From: a virus
DNA: 28,689 nt
Virus record (IMG/VR): IMGVR_UViG_3300044733_003165
Span: 1 to 28,689 of that record
Reading direction: 5' to 3' (one strand)
Part shown: one piece after another, positions 7,977-14,795 of the stretch
How the letters are laid out: each line of letters opens with the position of its first letter
How positions within the stretch are numbered: position 1 is the first letter of the stretch
Notes under the pieces: generated by a model
Told to the model about the DNA's origin: nothing
Databases searched by the model: none
The model's input: the letters and a program-made list of their open reading frames with translations, nothing else
Program-made: the position numbers and the translations under genes

Positions 7977-8007
7977 AAATATTAAATATTTATATTATTT
8001 AATATTT
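7977..8007 (-). repeat. Perfect 12-bp inverted repeat between gene 62 and regA
   Basis: Arms 7977-7988 and 7996-8007 are exactly complementary with a 7-base spacer (7989-7995), and all 31 bases are A or T. The arm close to regA ends two bases before the GGAG ribosome site, and the other arm contains the gene 62 stop codon. In a read-through transcript this would form a hairpin touching the regA initiation region, so it may modulate regA translation or RNA processing. The function is inferred. Confidence 0.6.
7987..7994 (-). promoter_or_regulatory. T4-type late promoter box TATAAATA before regA
   Basis: There is an exact TATAAATA on the minus strand inside the palindrome's spacer and arm. Transcription would start near 7981, leaving a 16-nt leader that contains the GGAG site of regA. 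The spacing (22 nt from box end to the regA ATG) equals that seen before gene 22. RegA is made early in T4, so a late promoter would be a departure; a chance AT match is possible. Confidence 0.4.
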
Positions 8008-8384
8008 CCACCAGTATTTAATGCCTTCTTTAGATGATTTATTTGCTCTTTTGTTAGAATTTTGGAGGCTTCTACTGCCTTTTTATCCGAATATCCGTAA
8101 TATTGCTTGATAATTGATATATCATCAGAATCAGTGGTCTTTTCTTTATGCCACTTGCTAAATCGTTTCTTTTTTCGAATATTCAGAAGATAATAATCAT
8201 ATTGCATCTTTTTACTAATATTATTATAAAAATTCATCATATTTGCCTCAAAAAGAGTATCTGGAAAATATGATAAAGATTTATTGATAATATAAGGAAC
8301 GTAAACCCTCTCGCAACCAGGATCTACGTTCATTAGATTTTTCTTATTATCATTAATGCTATTGAGAAAATCAAAGATTTCCAT
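7995..8384 (-). CDS. 62: Clamp-loader small subunit gp62
   Basis: A 129-residue protein in the position of T4 gene 62, between 44 and regA. It is shorter than T4 gp62 (187 residues). Recognisable shared features are YVPYIINKSLSYFPD (compare YSKFMVENALSQFPE in T4), the basic KKKRFSKWHKE (GKRYGKWAK in T4), IIKQYYGYSDKKAVE and ILTKEQ. The T4 C-terminal extension after ILT is largely missing. gp62 joins four gp44 ATPases to form the loader that opens the gp45 clamp. The start overlaps the gene 44 stop as TAATG, as expected for the coupled pair. The call rests on position plus limited similarity. Confidence 0.82.
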   Translation of the reverse strand: MEIFDFLNSINDNKKNLMNVDPGCERVYVPYIINKSLSYFPDTLFEANMMNFYNNISKKMQYDYYLLNIRKKKRFSKWHKEKTTDSDDISIIKQYYGYSDKKAVEASKILTKEQINHLKKALNTGGNIK

Positions 8385-9328
8385 TAGATAAACTCACATG
8401 TCATCATAAGTTCTACCAAGCAAGCCACCATATTGATCTCCTGATCGCTCACAAATGCAGCCTTGTACTGATACTCCCCAAGAACAATAATGGCTCCAGG
8501 AATGCTCATAGGGGCTAGATATGCATTTAGATTATCATAAATCTTTCTAAAAATATCAGTTTCTGACAAATGCACATTTGTTGCAACCCACTTTCGAACA
8601 TTTGCGAAGTCCTTATTTTTCATAAATGAAATTAGATTCTTGATTTCATTATCAGCAATATTAATAAGAATACCTTCATCAATCTTACCAGAGACAGAAT
8701 ATCGCTGAAGTTCGTTTAGAATTCTACGAAAATCTGGGTAATGCTTCATGATAAGCTTGGCCAAAGCCTTTTTATCACAAATAACATTCTCATTTTTAAG
8801 AATATATTCACATCGTTCCAAAATTCCAGCACAGATAGAAGGACGTTCCTCGTTAGAGATTGTAAAATCGATACAAGTACATCGTGAATGAATTGGTTCA
8901 ATGATTCGTGACTTGTAGTTACAAGTCAAAATAAAACGACAATTACTTGAAAATTCTTCAATAGCTCCACGAAGTGCTGGTTGAATACTCTGTGCGTTTG
9001 AATAATCAAACTCATCAAGAATAACAACCTTTTTTGAATTTTCAGAAAATGAAACTGTGCTTGCAAATTGTCGAATCTTTGTTCGAAGTGTATCGATGTT
9101 TCCATCTTCAGAACAATTAATAAGAATCCAATCTGCATTCAATTCATTACAAAGTGCCTTGGCAACAGTAGTTTTTCCTGTACCAGCAGTACCAGAAAAT
9201 AGAAGATTTTGTGGTTCTCCTTTAGCAACCATGTCCTTGAAGGTCTTCTTCAAGGACGATGGGAGAATACATTGATCAATGGTTTGTGGTCGATATTTTT
9301 CGACCCAAAGAAATTCAGTATTATTCAT
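8384..9328 (-). CDS. 44: Clamp-loader large subunit gp44 (AAA+ ATPase)
   Basis: A 314-residue AAA+ protein (T4 gp44: 319). It has WVEKYRPQTIDQC at the N-terminus, Walker A SGTAGTGKTTVAKAL, Walker B VVILDEFDYS, the sensor-1 region FILTCNY and the arginine-finger SRC box IHSRCTCIDF. It hydrolyses ATP to load the sliding clamp at primer ends. The frame is open upstream to 9364 inside gene 45, but ATG 9328 gives the conserved start MNNTEFLWVEKYRP. It follows the gene 45 stop as TAATATG without a Shine-Dalgarno sequence. Base composition is visibly less AT-rich than the glycan genes. Confidence 0.95.
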   Translation of the reverse strand: MNNTEFLWVEKYRPQTIDQCILPSSLKKTFKDMVAKGEPQNLLFSGTAGTGKTTVAKALCNELNADWILINCSEDGNIDTLRTKIRQFASTVSFSENSKKVVILDEFDYSNAQSIQPALRGAIEEFSSNCRFILTCNYKSRIIEPIHSRCTCIDFTISNEERPSICAGILERCEYILKNENVICDKKALAKLIMKHYPDFRRILNELQRYSVSGKIDEGILINIADNEIKNLISFMKNKDFANVRKWVATNVHLSETDIFRKIYDNLNAYLAPMSIPGAIIVLGEYQYKAAFVSDQEINMVACLVELMMTCEFI

Positions 9329-9329
9329 A

Positions 9330-10016
9330 TTATGCAGTATACCGTGAGTTAGGTTCCATTGCAAACCAATAAGAGAGATTCAGATTTTCATTATCAAATT
9401 GAACTGCTACGTTCTTTGCAAATGAAATCTCATAATCTCCAGCCAAAAGACGAATATTTTCCATCTTAAAATTAAGTTCAAATTCAGCACCATCAGCATT
9501 ACCTTCAAGTTCTACCTTGTAGCTATTACTTGTTGGATCCTTAAGATCACAGATGATCGCGTAGATAATACTACCATCACTCTGGAATGAAAGATCTGGA
9601 AGTTGTAGAACTGATGAAATTCGCTGAAGTTCATTGAACATACCTTCTTCGATACGAGTCTTTACCGTAACTGGTGGCATATTTACTGACTTCGTTGGAT
9701 ATGTGAGAAGTCGAGGTTCCGAATAATAATAATTTACAACTGAATTATTCGGTCCAATGATCTTTACACTCTTTTCACCAAATTCAAACTGAGGGTTGCT
9801 GAAAAGACTCACGACTCCAAGGAATTTGTTAAGATCCCAGATACCAAATTCGACATCAAAAGTCTCTTCGATAACTGCCTCTCCCATACCACTCTTGGAT
9901 GGTGTGATTGTCTTGATTACATTCCCAGGCTTTACAAGAATATTTGAATTCATATTTGCAAAGTTCTTGAGAATAGAAAGTGTTGTTTTACTGATTGTAA
10001 TTGCTGTAGATGTCAT
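9330..10016 (-). CDS. 45: Sliding clamp gp45 (DNA polymerase processivity factor)
   Basis: A 228-residue protein, the same length as T4 gp45, beginning with ISKTTLSILKNFANMNSN (T4: LSKDTTALLKNFATINSG). It continues with the FDVEFGIWDLNKFLGVVSL block and the C-terminal NIRLLAGDYEISFAKN (T4: NMKMQPGNYKLLLWAK). The trimeric ring tethers the polymerase and, in T4, also activates late transcription by contacting gp55 and gp33. A good sigma70-type promoter lies immediately upstream, and the ATG is only about two bases from its predicted transcription start. The loader genes 44 and 62 follow in the same operon. Confidence 0.95.
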   Translation of the reverse strand: MTSTAITISKTTLSILKNFANMNSNILVKPGNVIKTITPSKSGMGEAVIEETFDVEFGIWDLNKFLGVVSLFSNPQFEFGEKSVKIIGPNNSVVNYYYSEPRLLTYPTKSVNMPPVTVKTRIEEGMFNELQRISSVLQLPDLSFQSDGSIIYAIICDLKDPTSNSYKVELEGNADGAEFELNFKMENIRLLAGDYEISFAKNVAVQFDNENLNLSYWFAMEPNSRYTA

Positions 10017-10024
10017 ATGTACTC

Positions 10025-10053
10025 ATTATAATTAGTTTATTCAAAGTCGTCAA
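10025..10053 (-). promoter_or_regulatory. Near-consensus sigma70 promoter for gene 45
   Basis: On the minus strand TTGACG (10053-10048) is separated by exactly 17 nt from TATAAT (10030-10025). That is 11 of 12 consensus positions with ideal spacing. It overlaps the 3' end of the small gene upstream. Transcription would begin near 10018, two bases before the gene 45 ATG. It suits host-polymerase (early) transcription of the replication genes 45-44-62-regA. Confidence 0.6.
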
Positions 10054-10219
10054 GGTCATCTTCATCAAGATGTTCTAAATTACCGTCAACATAACTTCGA
10101 AGTTTATTCTTAAAATCATTACGTTCTGAAGAACGCTCTTTATCTTTGATGCGACGATCAATATTTTTCATTGTTTGCTTGTGAACGCCCTTACCATTAC
10201 GATCTGTATTTTTCGACAT
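10037..10219 (-). CDS. Small charged hypothetical protein (60 aa)
   Basis: A 60-residue highly charged protein: the N-terminal two-thirds is basic (KNTDRNGKGV, IDRRIKDKERSSERNDFKNKLR) and the end is acidic (LEHLDEDDLDDFE). The frame is open to 10243, but ATG 10219 has GGAG five bases upstream, which decides the start. It sits between the 107-aa gene and gene 45. I do not recognise it. The acidic hydrophobic tail recalls short peptides that bind partner proteins, but no function can be assigned. Confidence 0.7.
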   Translation of the reverse strand: MSKNTDRNGKGVHKQTMKNIDRRIKDKERSSERNDFKNKLRSYVDGNLEHLDEDDLDDFE

Positions 10220-10227
10220 GTTTTCTC

Positions 10228-10551
10228 CTAAAATTCTACCCAATGAAGTCCATTGATATCGCGGACTCTAGTATATACGATACCAGTTGCGAGATCAAGC
10301 CATCTATCTCCTTCGTTAGTTTCAGATGGTTCAACTTCAGCTCTAAAAAATCTAGATGCTACTTCTAATTCTTTCCAATTTGTAGTGTTATTTAATGGTA
10401 TTATATTTTTAGTTGGTTTTACGGCAACATATTTCTTGCCAAGATATTCTACAACATCACCAGTATTATATACACTATAATAACCATCAGGATCATATTT
10501 CCTGTATTTTCCTCTAAAATTTAGTTCTTGTGGTGTTTCTTCTATAAACAT
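10228..10551 (-). CDS. Small protein with tail-fibre/carbohydrate-binding-like module (107 aa)
   Basis: A 107-residue protein. Residues 13-65 read like a repeat found in phage tail fibres and chitin-binding-like modules: GKYRKYDPDGYYSVYNTGD, VVEYLGKKYVAVKPT, then a final TNWKEL. The C-terminal part, GDRWLDLATGIVYTRV followed by HWVEF, resembles the short WLD-xxTG-xxY units of phage fibre and structural proteins. It starts one base after the gene 46 stop, inside the recombination/replication block, an unexpected place for a virion protein. It may be a small structural or decoration protein, or a fragment of a former fibre gene. The fold assignment is a guess from pattern, not a firm match. Confidence 0.65.
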   Translation of the reverse strand: MFIEETPQELNFRGKYRKYDPDGYYSVYNTGDVVEYLGKKYVAVKPTKNIIPLNNTTNWKELEVASRFFRAEVEPSETNEGDRWLDLATGIVYTRVRDINGLHWVEF

Positions 10552-10552
10552 C

Positions 10553-12262
10553 TCAGATCATCTTACTGAAATTATTTTTCTTTTCAAAGTGAATGACATG
10601 GTTGAATTTATCCACTATTTGATCGGCTTTATGACTGATTACAAACACGTTTGAATTTACACCTAATGTATTTAGTAATTTCATTACTTCATCTGTTCCA
10701 ACTGAATCCAGTGATGAATCAAAAACCTCATCCAAGATAAGCAAATTGCAATTAACACTATTTTTTAGTTTAGCAATTTCCCTCCATGCCAATAGAAGAG
10801 ATAGATCAATACGCATCTTTTCTCCCTCACTAAAATTCATGTAAGAAAACTCATCTCGATTTCGACTTTTAATAACTTCTTGAAAATTTTCATCTAGATA
10901 AAATTGAACAAAGAAATCCATAGATTTTAAATACTTATTGATATTTTTATTCATTGATGGAAGATAATGCTTGATGATCTTAGCCTTTACTCCACTATCC
11001 TTTAGAATATCTGATATTTGTTCAAGTTGAATATATTCTTCCTTCTTTGATTCCTTTTCTTCTTCAAATATTTTCAATTGAATATTATACTCATTCAATT
11101 TATCTTTTTCTTTTACAATGTCGGTTTGATTTGTTTCTGTCTTCTTCAACTTAGATTTAGCGTGTTCAATTGTCATATTAATTATGGCAATCTGATTCTT
11201 TAAATCTTTGATTTTATCATCAATATTATTATTTGCTTTAAGTTTTTCTTTGATGGAAGAGATGCTTGACGTTATCGTTTCGATTTGACTTTCGAACGTC
11301 TTGTTAGCTTCCTCGAACTGCTTAATATTTTTTTCGATCTCTTCGAGGTTAGTTTTTTTCGTTTCCTCTGTAATTTTGCCTTTACATTTCGAACAATTTT
11401 CTTCTTTCTCATAAAATTGTTTTTCCTCTATGGCATTTGCCATCTTAAGAGAGATCTGAGCAGTAAACCTCTGAAATTTAACTAAATCTTTTTCTAGAGT
11501 AATTAAATCTTGTTCATCAATCTTTATCTTATTATTATGATATTCTGATATAGTACTATTTAGAGTATCAATGGTGGATTGGTTACTTTGAATGGTGTTA
11601 TTCAATTCTTCGATTTCATCCTCTGACAATCCTACTGTTTTATTAATAATAATTTTTTGATAATCAATCTTTTGTTTTTGATTTTCAATCTTATTACTTA
11701 GTTCTCTAAGATTTTCTTTACTTTGTAATATCTTACCCTTCAATAATGTATTCATATTTGTAAATACATTAATATCTAAAATATTTTCAATAACGGATCT
11801 ACGATCAGCCGCTGTCAATTGCATGAATGGAATGAAGGATGAACTACCAAGAATTACTACTTGAGTAAATGTCTTGTAGTTCATTTTAATAATTTGCTGT
11901 TCAAGTAAGTCTTGGTAATCTGATGTTTTTGCATCCTGATTAATTAATTTACCATTTTTAATTATCTCAAATAATTTTGGACCAAGACCACGACGAATTA
12001 CATATTCGTCAGATCCAATTGAAAAATACAATTCAACTAAACATTCTTTCGTGTTGATTGAATTCTGAAGCTGTGGAATATTAATTTTTCTAAATGGTTT
12101 ACCAAACAAAGCAAAGGTAATCGAATCCAATAATGCAAATGATTTACCACTTCCATTTTTTCCACACACCAAAGTTGTTGGAGATTTTAACAAATCAAGT
12201 TCGGTAAACTTATTACCGAATGATCCGAAATTTTTAAACTTTATCTTCTTGAAGATGATCAT
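10553..12262 (-). CDS. 46: Recombination endonuclease subunit gp46 (Rad50/SbcC-like ATPase)
   Basis: A 569-residue SMC-type ATPase (T4 gp46: 560). Walker A CGKNGSGKS is at about residues 34-42. Long coiled coils flank a zinc-hook CSKC near residue 295. The ABC signature FSEGEKMRIDLS and Walker B LLILDEVFDSSLD are near the end. With gp47 it forms the Mre11/Rad50-like complex that resects DNA ends for recombination-dependent replication and breaks down host DNA. Its start lies inside the last codons of the 41-aa small gene, giving a 29-nt overlap. Order 47-46 on one strand matches T4. Confidence 0.95.
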   Translation of the reverse strand: MIIFKKIKFKNFGSFGNKFTELDLLKSPTTLVCGKNGSGKSFALLDSITFALFGKPFRKINIPQLQNSINTKECLVELYFSIGSDEYVIRRGLGPKLFEIIKNGKLINQDAKTSDYQDLLEQQIIKMNYKTFTQVVILGSSSFIPFMQLTAADRRSVIENILDINVFTNMNTLLKGKILQSKENLRELSNKIENQKQKIDYQKIIINKTVGLSEDEIEELNNTIQSNQSTIDTLNSTISEYHNNKIKIDEQDLITLEKDLVKFQRFTAQISLKMANAIEEKQFYEKEENCSKCKGKITEETKKTNLEEIEKNIKQFEEANKTFESQIETITSSISSIKEKLKANNNIDDKIKDLKNQIAIINMTIEHAKSKLKKTETNQTDIVKEKDKLNEYNIQLKIFEEEKESKKEEYIQLEQISDILKDSGVKAKIIKHYLPSMNKNINKYLKSMDFFVQFYLDENFQEVIKSRNRDEFSYMNFSEGEKMRIDLSLLLAWREIAKLKNSVNCNLLILDEVFDSSLDSVGTDEVMKLLNTLGVNSNVFVISHKADQIVDKFNHVIHFEKKNNFSKMI

Positions 12263-12359
12263 TATCTAATACCTTCTCTGGAACAATCATTGAACGAAAT
12301 ACAACTTTTTTTTCTTCGTCTTTTTCAAATAGAAATTCATCTGCTGATTTTTCAATCAT
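12234..12359 (-). CDS. 41-aa small gene bridging genes 47 and 46
   Basis: ATG 12359 overlaps the gene 47 stop as ATGA, and the frame stays open for 41 codons to a TAA at 12236-12234, inside the first ten codons of gene 46. The product is acidic with several hydrophobic patches: MIEKSADEFLFEKDEEKK, then VVFRSMIVPEKVLDND. A GGAG lies 11 bases upstream of the ATG, which is somewhat far. The ATGA coupling and the fact that it exactly fills the otherwise empty 93 nt between two coupled genes favour a real gene. No function is recognised. Confidence 0.6.
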   Translation of the reverse strand: MIEKSADEFLFEKDEEKKVVFRSMIVPEKVLDNDHLQEDKV

Positions 12360-13396
12360 AATGTCATACTCTCCATGTATAATTCTTTAATTATCATCTT
12401 GATCCTGTCTTTATGAATAATATTTTCATTCATATCAATCTCTGAAGCTATGATACTGATTGTATCTTGAGTAATATCAACTTCAGATTCTTCATTATCA
12501 TTATTTTCAAAATCTTCTACTACGGTCAATTCTTGTAATTCACATGTAGCCAATGCATCCATTAGCATATCAAAAATTTTAGGTTTTTTCTTATTTAAGA
12601 CAATAACCTTTACATGTGTATTTTTGATTTTATTTGCATCTGGTTTTTCGAATCCATTTACATCATCATATTTAATAATGTTGAATATTTTTCTAGTATT
12701 CTCAATGAATTCTAATTCTCTGGTATCTGTATCTAAAATAGAAAAACCCTTTTTAGAATTTACATCACCAAAACTCAATTCATATTGAGTACCCAAATAA
12801 TGAATATTTTGTTTGGATTGACGTAGATGAAAATGTCCAGATAATACTTTGTCGAATTTACTGAACATCTCTGAATCAGATCCAGAGGAATGACGGATAT
12901 TTGTAACTACTTCGAATCCGTTGATTTCGAAATGCCCAACAAGTATAGAAGCAGATGTAGTTTGAAGGAAATCCAAGCAATCATTTTCGTTATCATTTGT
13001 TATCCATGGCACTATGCCAATTTTGAGTGTATCAAATTGTAATTCTGTAGGTTTATCATATAAAATAATATTCTTAGAATCACCAAACAATTCATTTATT
13101 GAATTTATAAAATTGGTATTCTTGTAAAATGTATCATGATTACCAAGTGTAATGTGTAAATTAATATTATTGTCAGCAAAGAATCGAATAAATCTATCTT
13201 TTACTTGATGTAATGTATTAAAATTTACATACTTACGGCGATCCATCAAATCACCCATATGAATCACATCTTTGATGTTATTTTGATGTAGATATGGGAA
13301 AAACTGCTCTTCGAAGAATTTAAGTGATTCTTCCAAAAAGAACAGTGAGTCGTTTTTATGACCAAAATGTGTATCTGATATTATTGCAATTTTCAC
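12356..13396 (-). CDS. 47: Recombination endonuclease subunit gp47 (Mre11/SbcD-like)
   Basis: A 346-residue metallophosphoesterase (T4 gp47: 339). The metal-binding motifs are in order: SDTHFGH at residues 8-14, HMGDLMDRR, TLGNHDTF, VGHFEING and SGHFHLRQ. The nuclease works with gp46 to resect double-strand ends. The start codon is GTG at 13396, overlapping the gene 55 stop as GTGA, which suggests coupled translation from the sigma factor gene. The C-terminal third is acidic (VVEDFENNDNEESEVDI) and diverged. Identity is firm. Confidence 0.93.
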   Translation of the reverse strand: MKIAIISDTHFGHKNDSLFFLEESLKFFEEQFFPYLHQNNIKDVIHMGDLMDRRKYVNFNTLHQVKDRFIRFFADNNINLHITLGNHDTFYKNTNFINSINELFGDSKNIILYDKPTELQFDTLKIGIVPWITNDNENDCLDFLQTTSASILVGHFEINGFEVVTNIRHSSGSDSEMFSKFDKVLSGHFHLRQSKQNIHYLGTQYELSFGDVNSKKGFSILDTDTRELEFIENTRKIFNIIKYDDVNGFEKPDANKIKNTHVKVIVLNKKKPKIFDMLMDALATCELQELTVVEDFENNDNEESEVDITQDTISIIASEIDMNENIIHKDRIKMIIKELYMESMTL

Positions 13397-13953
13397 GACT
13401 TTTTACGTTTTCTTTTCTTTGGTTGAGTTTCTTTTTCCATCTTTTCTATATCATTCTCTGATAAATAAAAGTTTTTCTGTAGAAATTCAGCAAATGTAGC
13501 AGATTCGTTGTGTTCCTTTAACCATTCAGAAAATTTAGCATCTATATTATGCATTTCTAGACATTTATATTTAATATATGCTTGTTTCTTTTCTTTTTCG
13601 ATTCTTCGTAGAAATGCAAAATAAATTATTTGTGTGAAATATGAGAATGGATTCTTTGATTTGGAATCATCAAAATTATGTGCATATTGCAAACAATTTT
13701 CAACGCCATCACTTATCATATCTTCCCTGAATGGGTAGTTGATAAAATTAGGTCTTTGGGATAAATGTTCAGCAATCTTCATAAAGCATTCACCAATATA
13801 GTTTGTAACTGGTGGTATTGGTTGTTTCTTCTTTAATGCTTTATTCACAACCTTTTTCCAAGAATTCATTTCTGTTAGAAATTCTTCGTTATTTATATAA
13901 TGTTTTAACTTTTTGTCTTTTTTTATTTCTTCCATATCGTCATTATACATCAT
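13393..13953 (-). CDS. 55: Late-transcription sigma factor gp55
   Basis: A 186-residue protein (T4 gp55: 185) and a distant sigma70-family member that directs host RNA polymerase to TATAAATA late promoters. Shared features are YINNEEFLTEMNSWKK (T4: YVNNKELLQAIIDWKT), a sigma region 2-like block DMISDGVENCLQYAHNFDDSKSKNP (15-residue core also in T4), then YFTQIIYFAFLRRIEKEKK. The extreme C-terminus ends in PKKRKRKKS rather than the hydrophobic SLDFLYE-type motif by which T4 gp55 docks on the gp45 clamp. A terminator lies just upstream, so it needs its own promoter or read-through. Confidence 0.92.
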   Translation of the reverse strand: MMYNDDMEEIKKDKKLKHYINNEEFLTEMNSWKKVVNKALKKKQPIPPVTNYIGECFMKIAEHLSQRPNFINYPFREDMISDGVENCLQYAHNFDDSKSKNPFSYFTQIIYFAFLRRIEKEKKQAYIKYKCLEMHNIDAKFSEWLKEHNESATFAEFLQKNFYLSENDIEKMEKETQPKKRKRKKS

Positions 13954-14070
13954 ATTCGATATACTTTCAATATTAATTTAAAAAAATGTCAAGATTGCTC
14001 TTGACACGTTTTCAGTAGATAATTATAATTACTTTGTCTGGTATAAGGAAGACTAGGTTTCTTCAAGATC
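13954..14070 (-). other. 117-nt intergenic spacer upstream of gene 55
   Basis: This is the longest gene-free stretch in the replication block. It holds one clear terminator (listed separately) and, nearer the upstream gene, a short imperfect inverted repeat (GAAGA/TCTTC) and the palindrome TAATTATAATTA. The 26 nt between the terminator's T-run and the gene 55 ATG contain no convincing promoter or Shine-Dalgarno sequence. No small reading frame was found. Confidence 0.5.
13980..14006 (-). terminator. Rho-independent terminator after the Sm-like gene
   Basis: On the minus strand an exact 8-bp stem (TGTCAAGA pairing with TCTTGACA, 14006-13999 and 13994-13987) closes a GCAA tetraloop of the GNRA type and runs straight into seven T residues. 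It lies between the Sm-like gene and gene 55, so it should cut off the uvsY-uvsW transcript before the sigma factor gene. Confidence 0.8.
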
Positions 14071-14787
14071 TTAGAGATAATCATCTGACTTGGGATCTGG
14101 ATTCCAATCACTAAACTTGTTACCAAAATCTTTACGAGTTTTCTCATCACCAGTAAATTTTGCTTTCTTCTTTACCTGATCAATCATAGTTTGAATCATT
14201 TCTGGATCTAGTATACCAGCAGAAATTAGATTCATAATTGCTTCAGGTGGAATTACCATATTCAAATAAATCATTGGTCTATCCTGAAATTCTTTAGGAA
14301 TAATATTATTTTCTATATTCTTCTTACGCTTACGACGCTTTCTGCGTCGTTTTTCTTCTCTTTCAATTTCTTCATATGGAATTTCATCTTCAAAAGGAAT
14401 CTCATCTCCAGAGAATGATGGATTGAATATCTGTTCCATAATAGCATCAACATCTTTCATGTACTGTTCTATTTCTTGTTCAGAAAGATTATTTTTCAAT
14501 TTTTCTTCATTTTCATTTTTCTCTTTTTCAAGAGTATAATGACGTACACATTTCTTACTAGCATCAATTATTGCCACGACTCTATCTTTACTTAATTCAA
14601 TAGTTTTTATATCACTATTATTTAACCAATCCTTCATAAAAGTAACATCTACACCAAGTCCATTTTCATCGGACATAGTGGTTGTTAAAAATACCATCGG
14701 ATTGTTTACTATGTATTTTTCGGAGTCTTCTTGAACGTCGGCAATTAATTCTTCGCCATTGCTCAATTTGAGTATTTTACAATTCAT
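14071..14787 (-). CDS. Sm/Lsm-like N-terminal domain protein (238 aa)
   Basis: A 238-residue protein. The first 80 or so residues, starting MNCKILKLSNGEELIADV and continuing with YIVNNPMVFL, resemble the strand pattern of Sm/Hfq-like RNA-binding folds that appear in small proteins of marine T4-like phages. The middle is acidic (NEEKLKNNLSEQEIEQYMKD), followed by a very basic run (EEKRRRKRRKRKK, about residues 144-156) and a hydrophobic segment IYLNMVIPPEAIMNLISAG. A strong GGAG sits six bases before the ATG. Position between uvsW and 55 is shared with marine relatives as far as I recall. An RNA-related role is inferred from the fold resemblance only. Confidence 0.65.
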   Translation of the reverse strand: MNCKILKLSNGEELIADVQEDSEKYIVNNPMVFLTTTMSDENGLGVDVTFMKDWLNNSDIKTIELSKDRVVAIIDASKKCVRHYTLEKEKNENEEKLKNNLSEQEIEQYMKDVDAIMEQIFNPSFSGDEIPFEDEIPYEEIEREEKRRRKRRKRKKNIENNIIPKEFQDRPMIYLNMVIPPEAIMNLISAGILDPEMIQTMIDQVKKKAKFTGDEKTRKDFGNKFSDWNPDPKSDDYL

Positions 14788-14795
14788 TGCTCCTC

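Noticed and set aside
13890-13897. Exact TATAAATA on the minus strand inside gene 55
   Set aside because: Lies within codons of the conserved YINN segment, downstream of the gene 55 start and far from gene 47.
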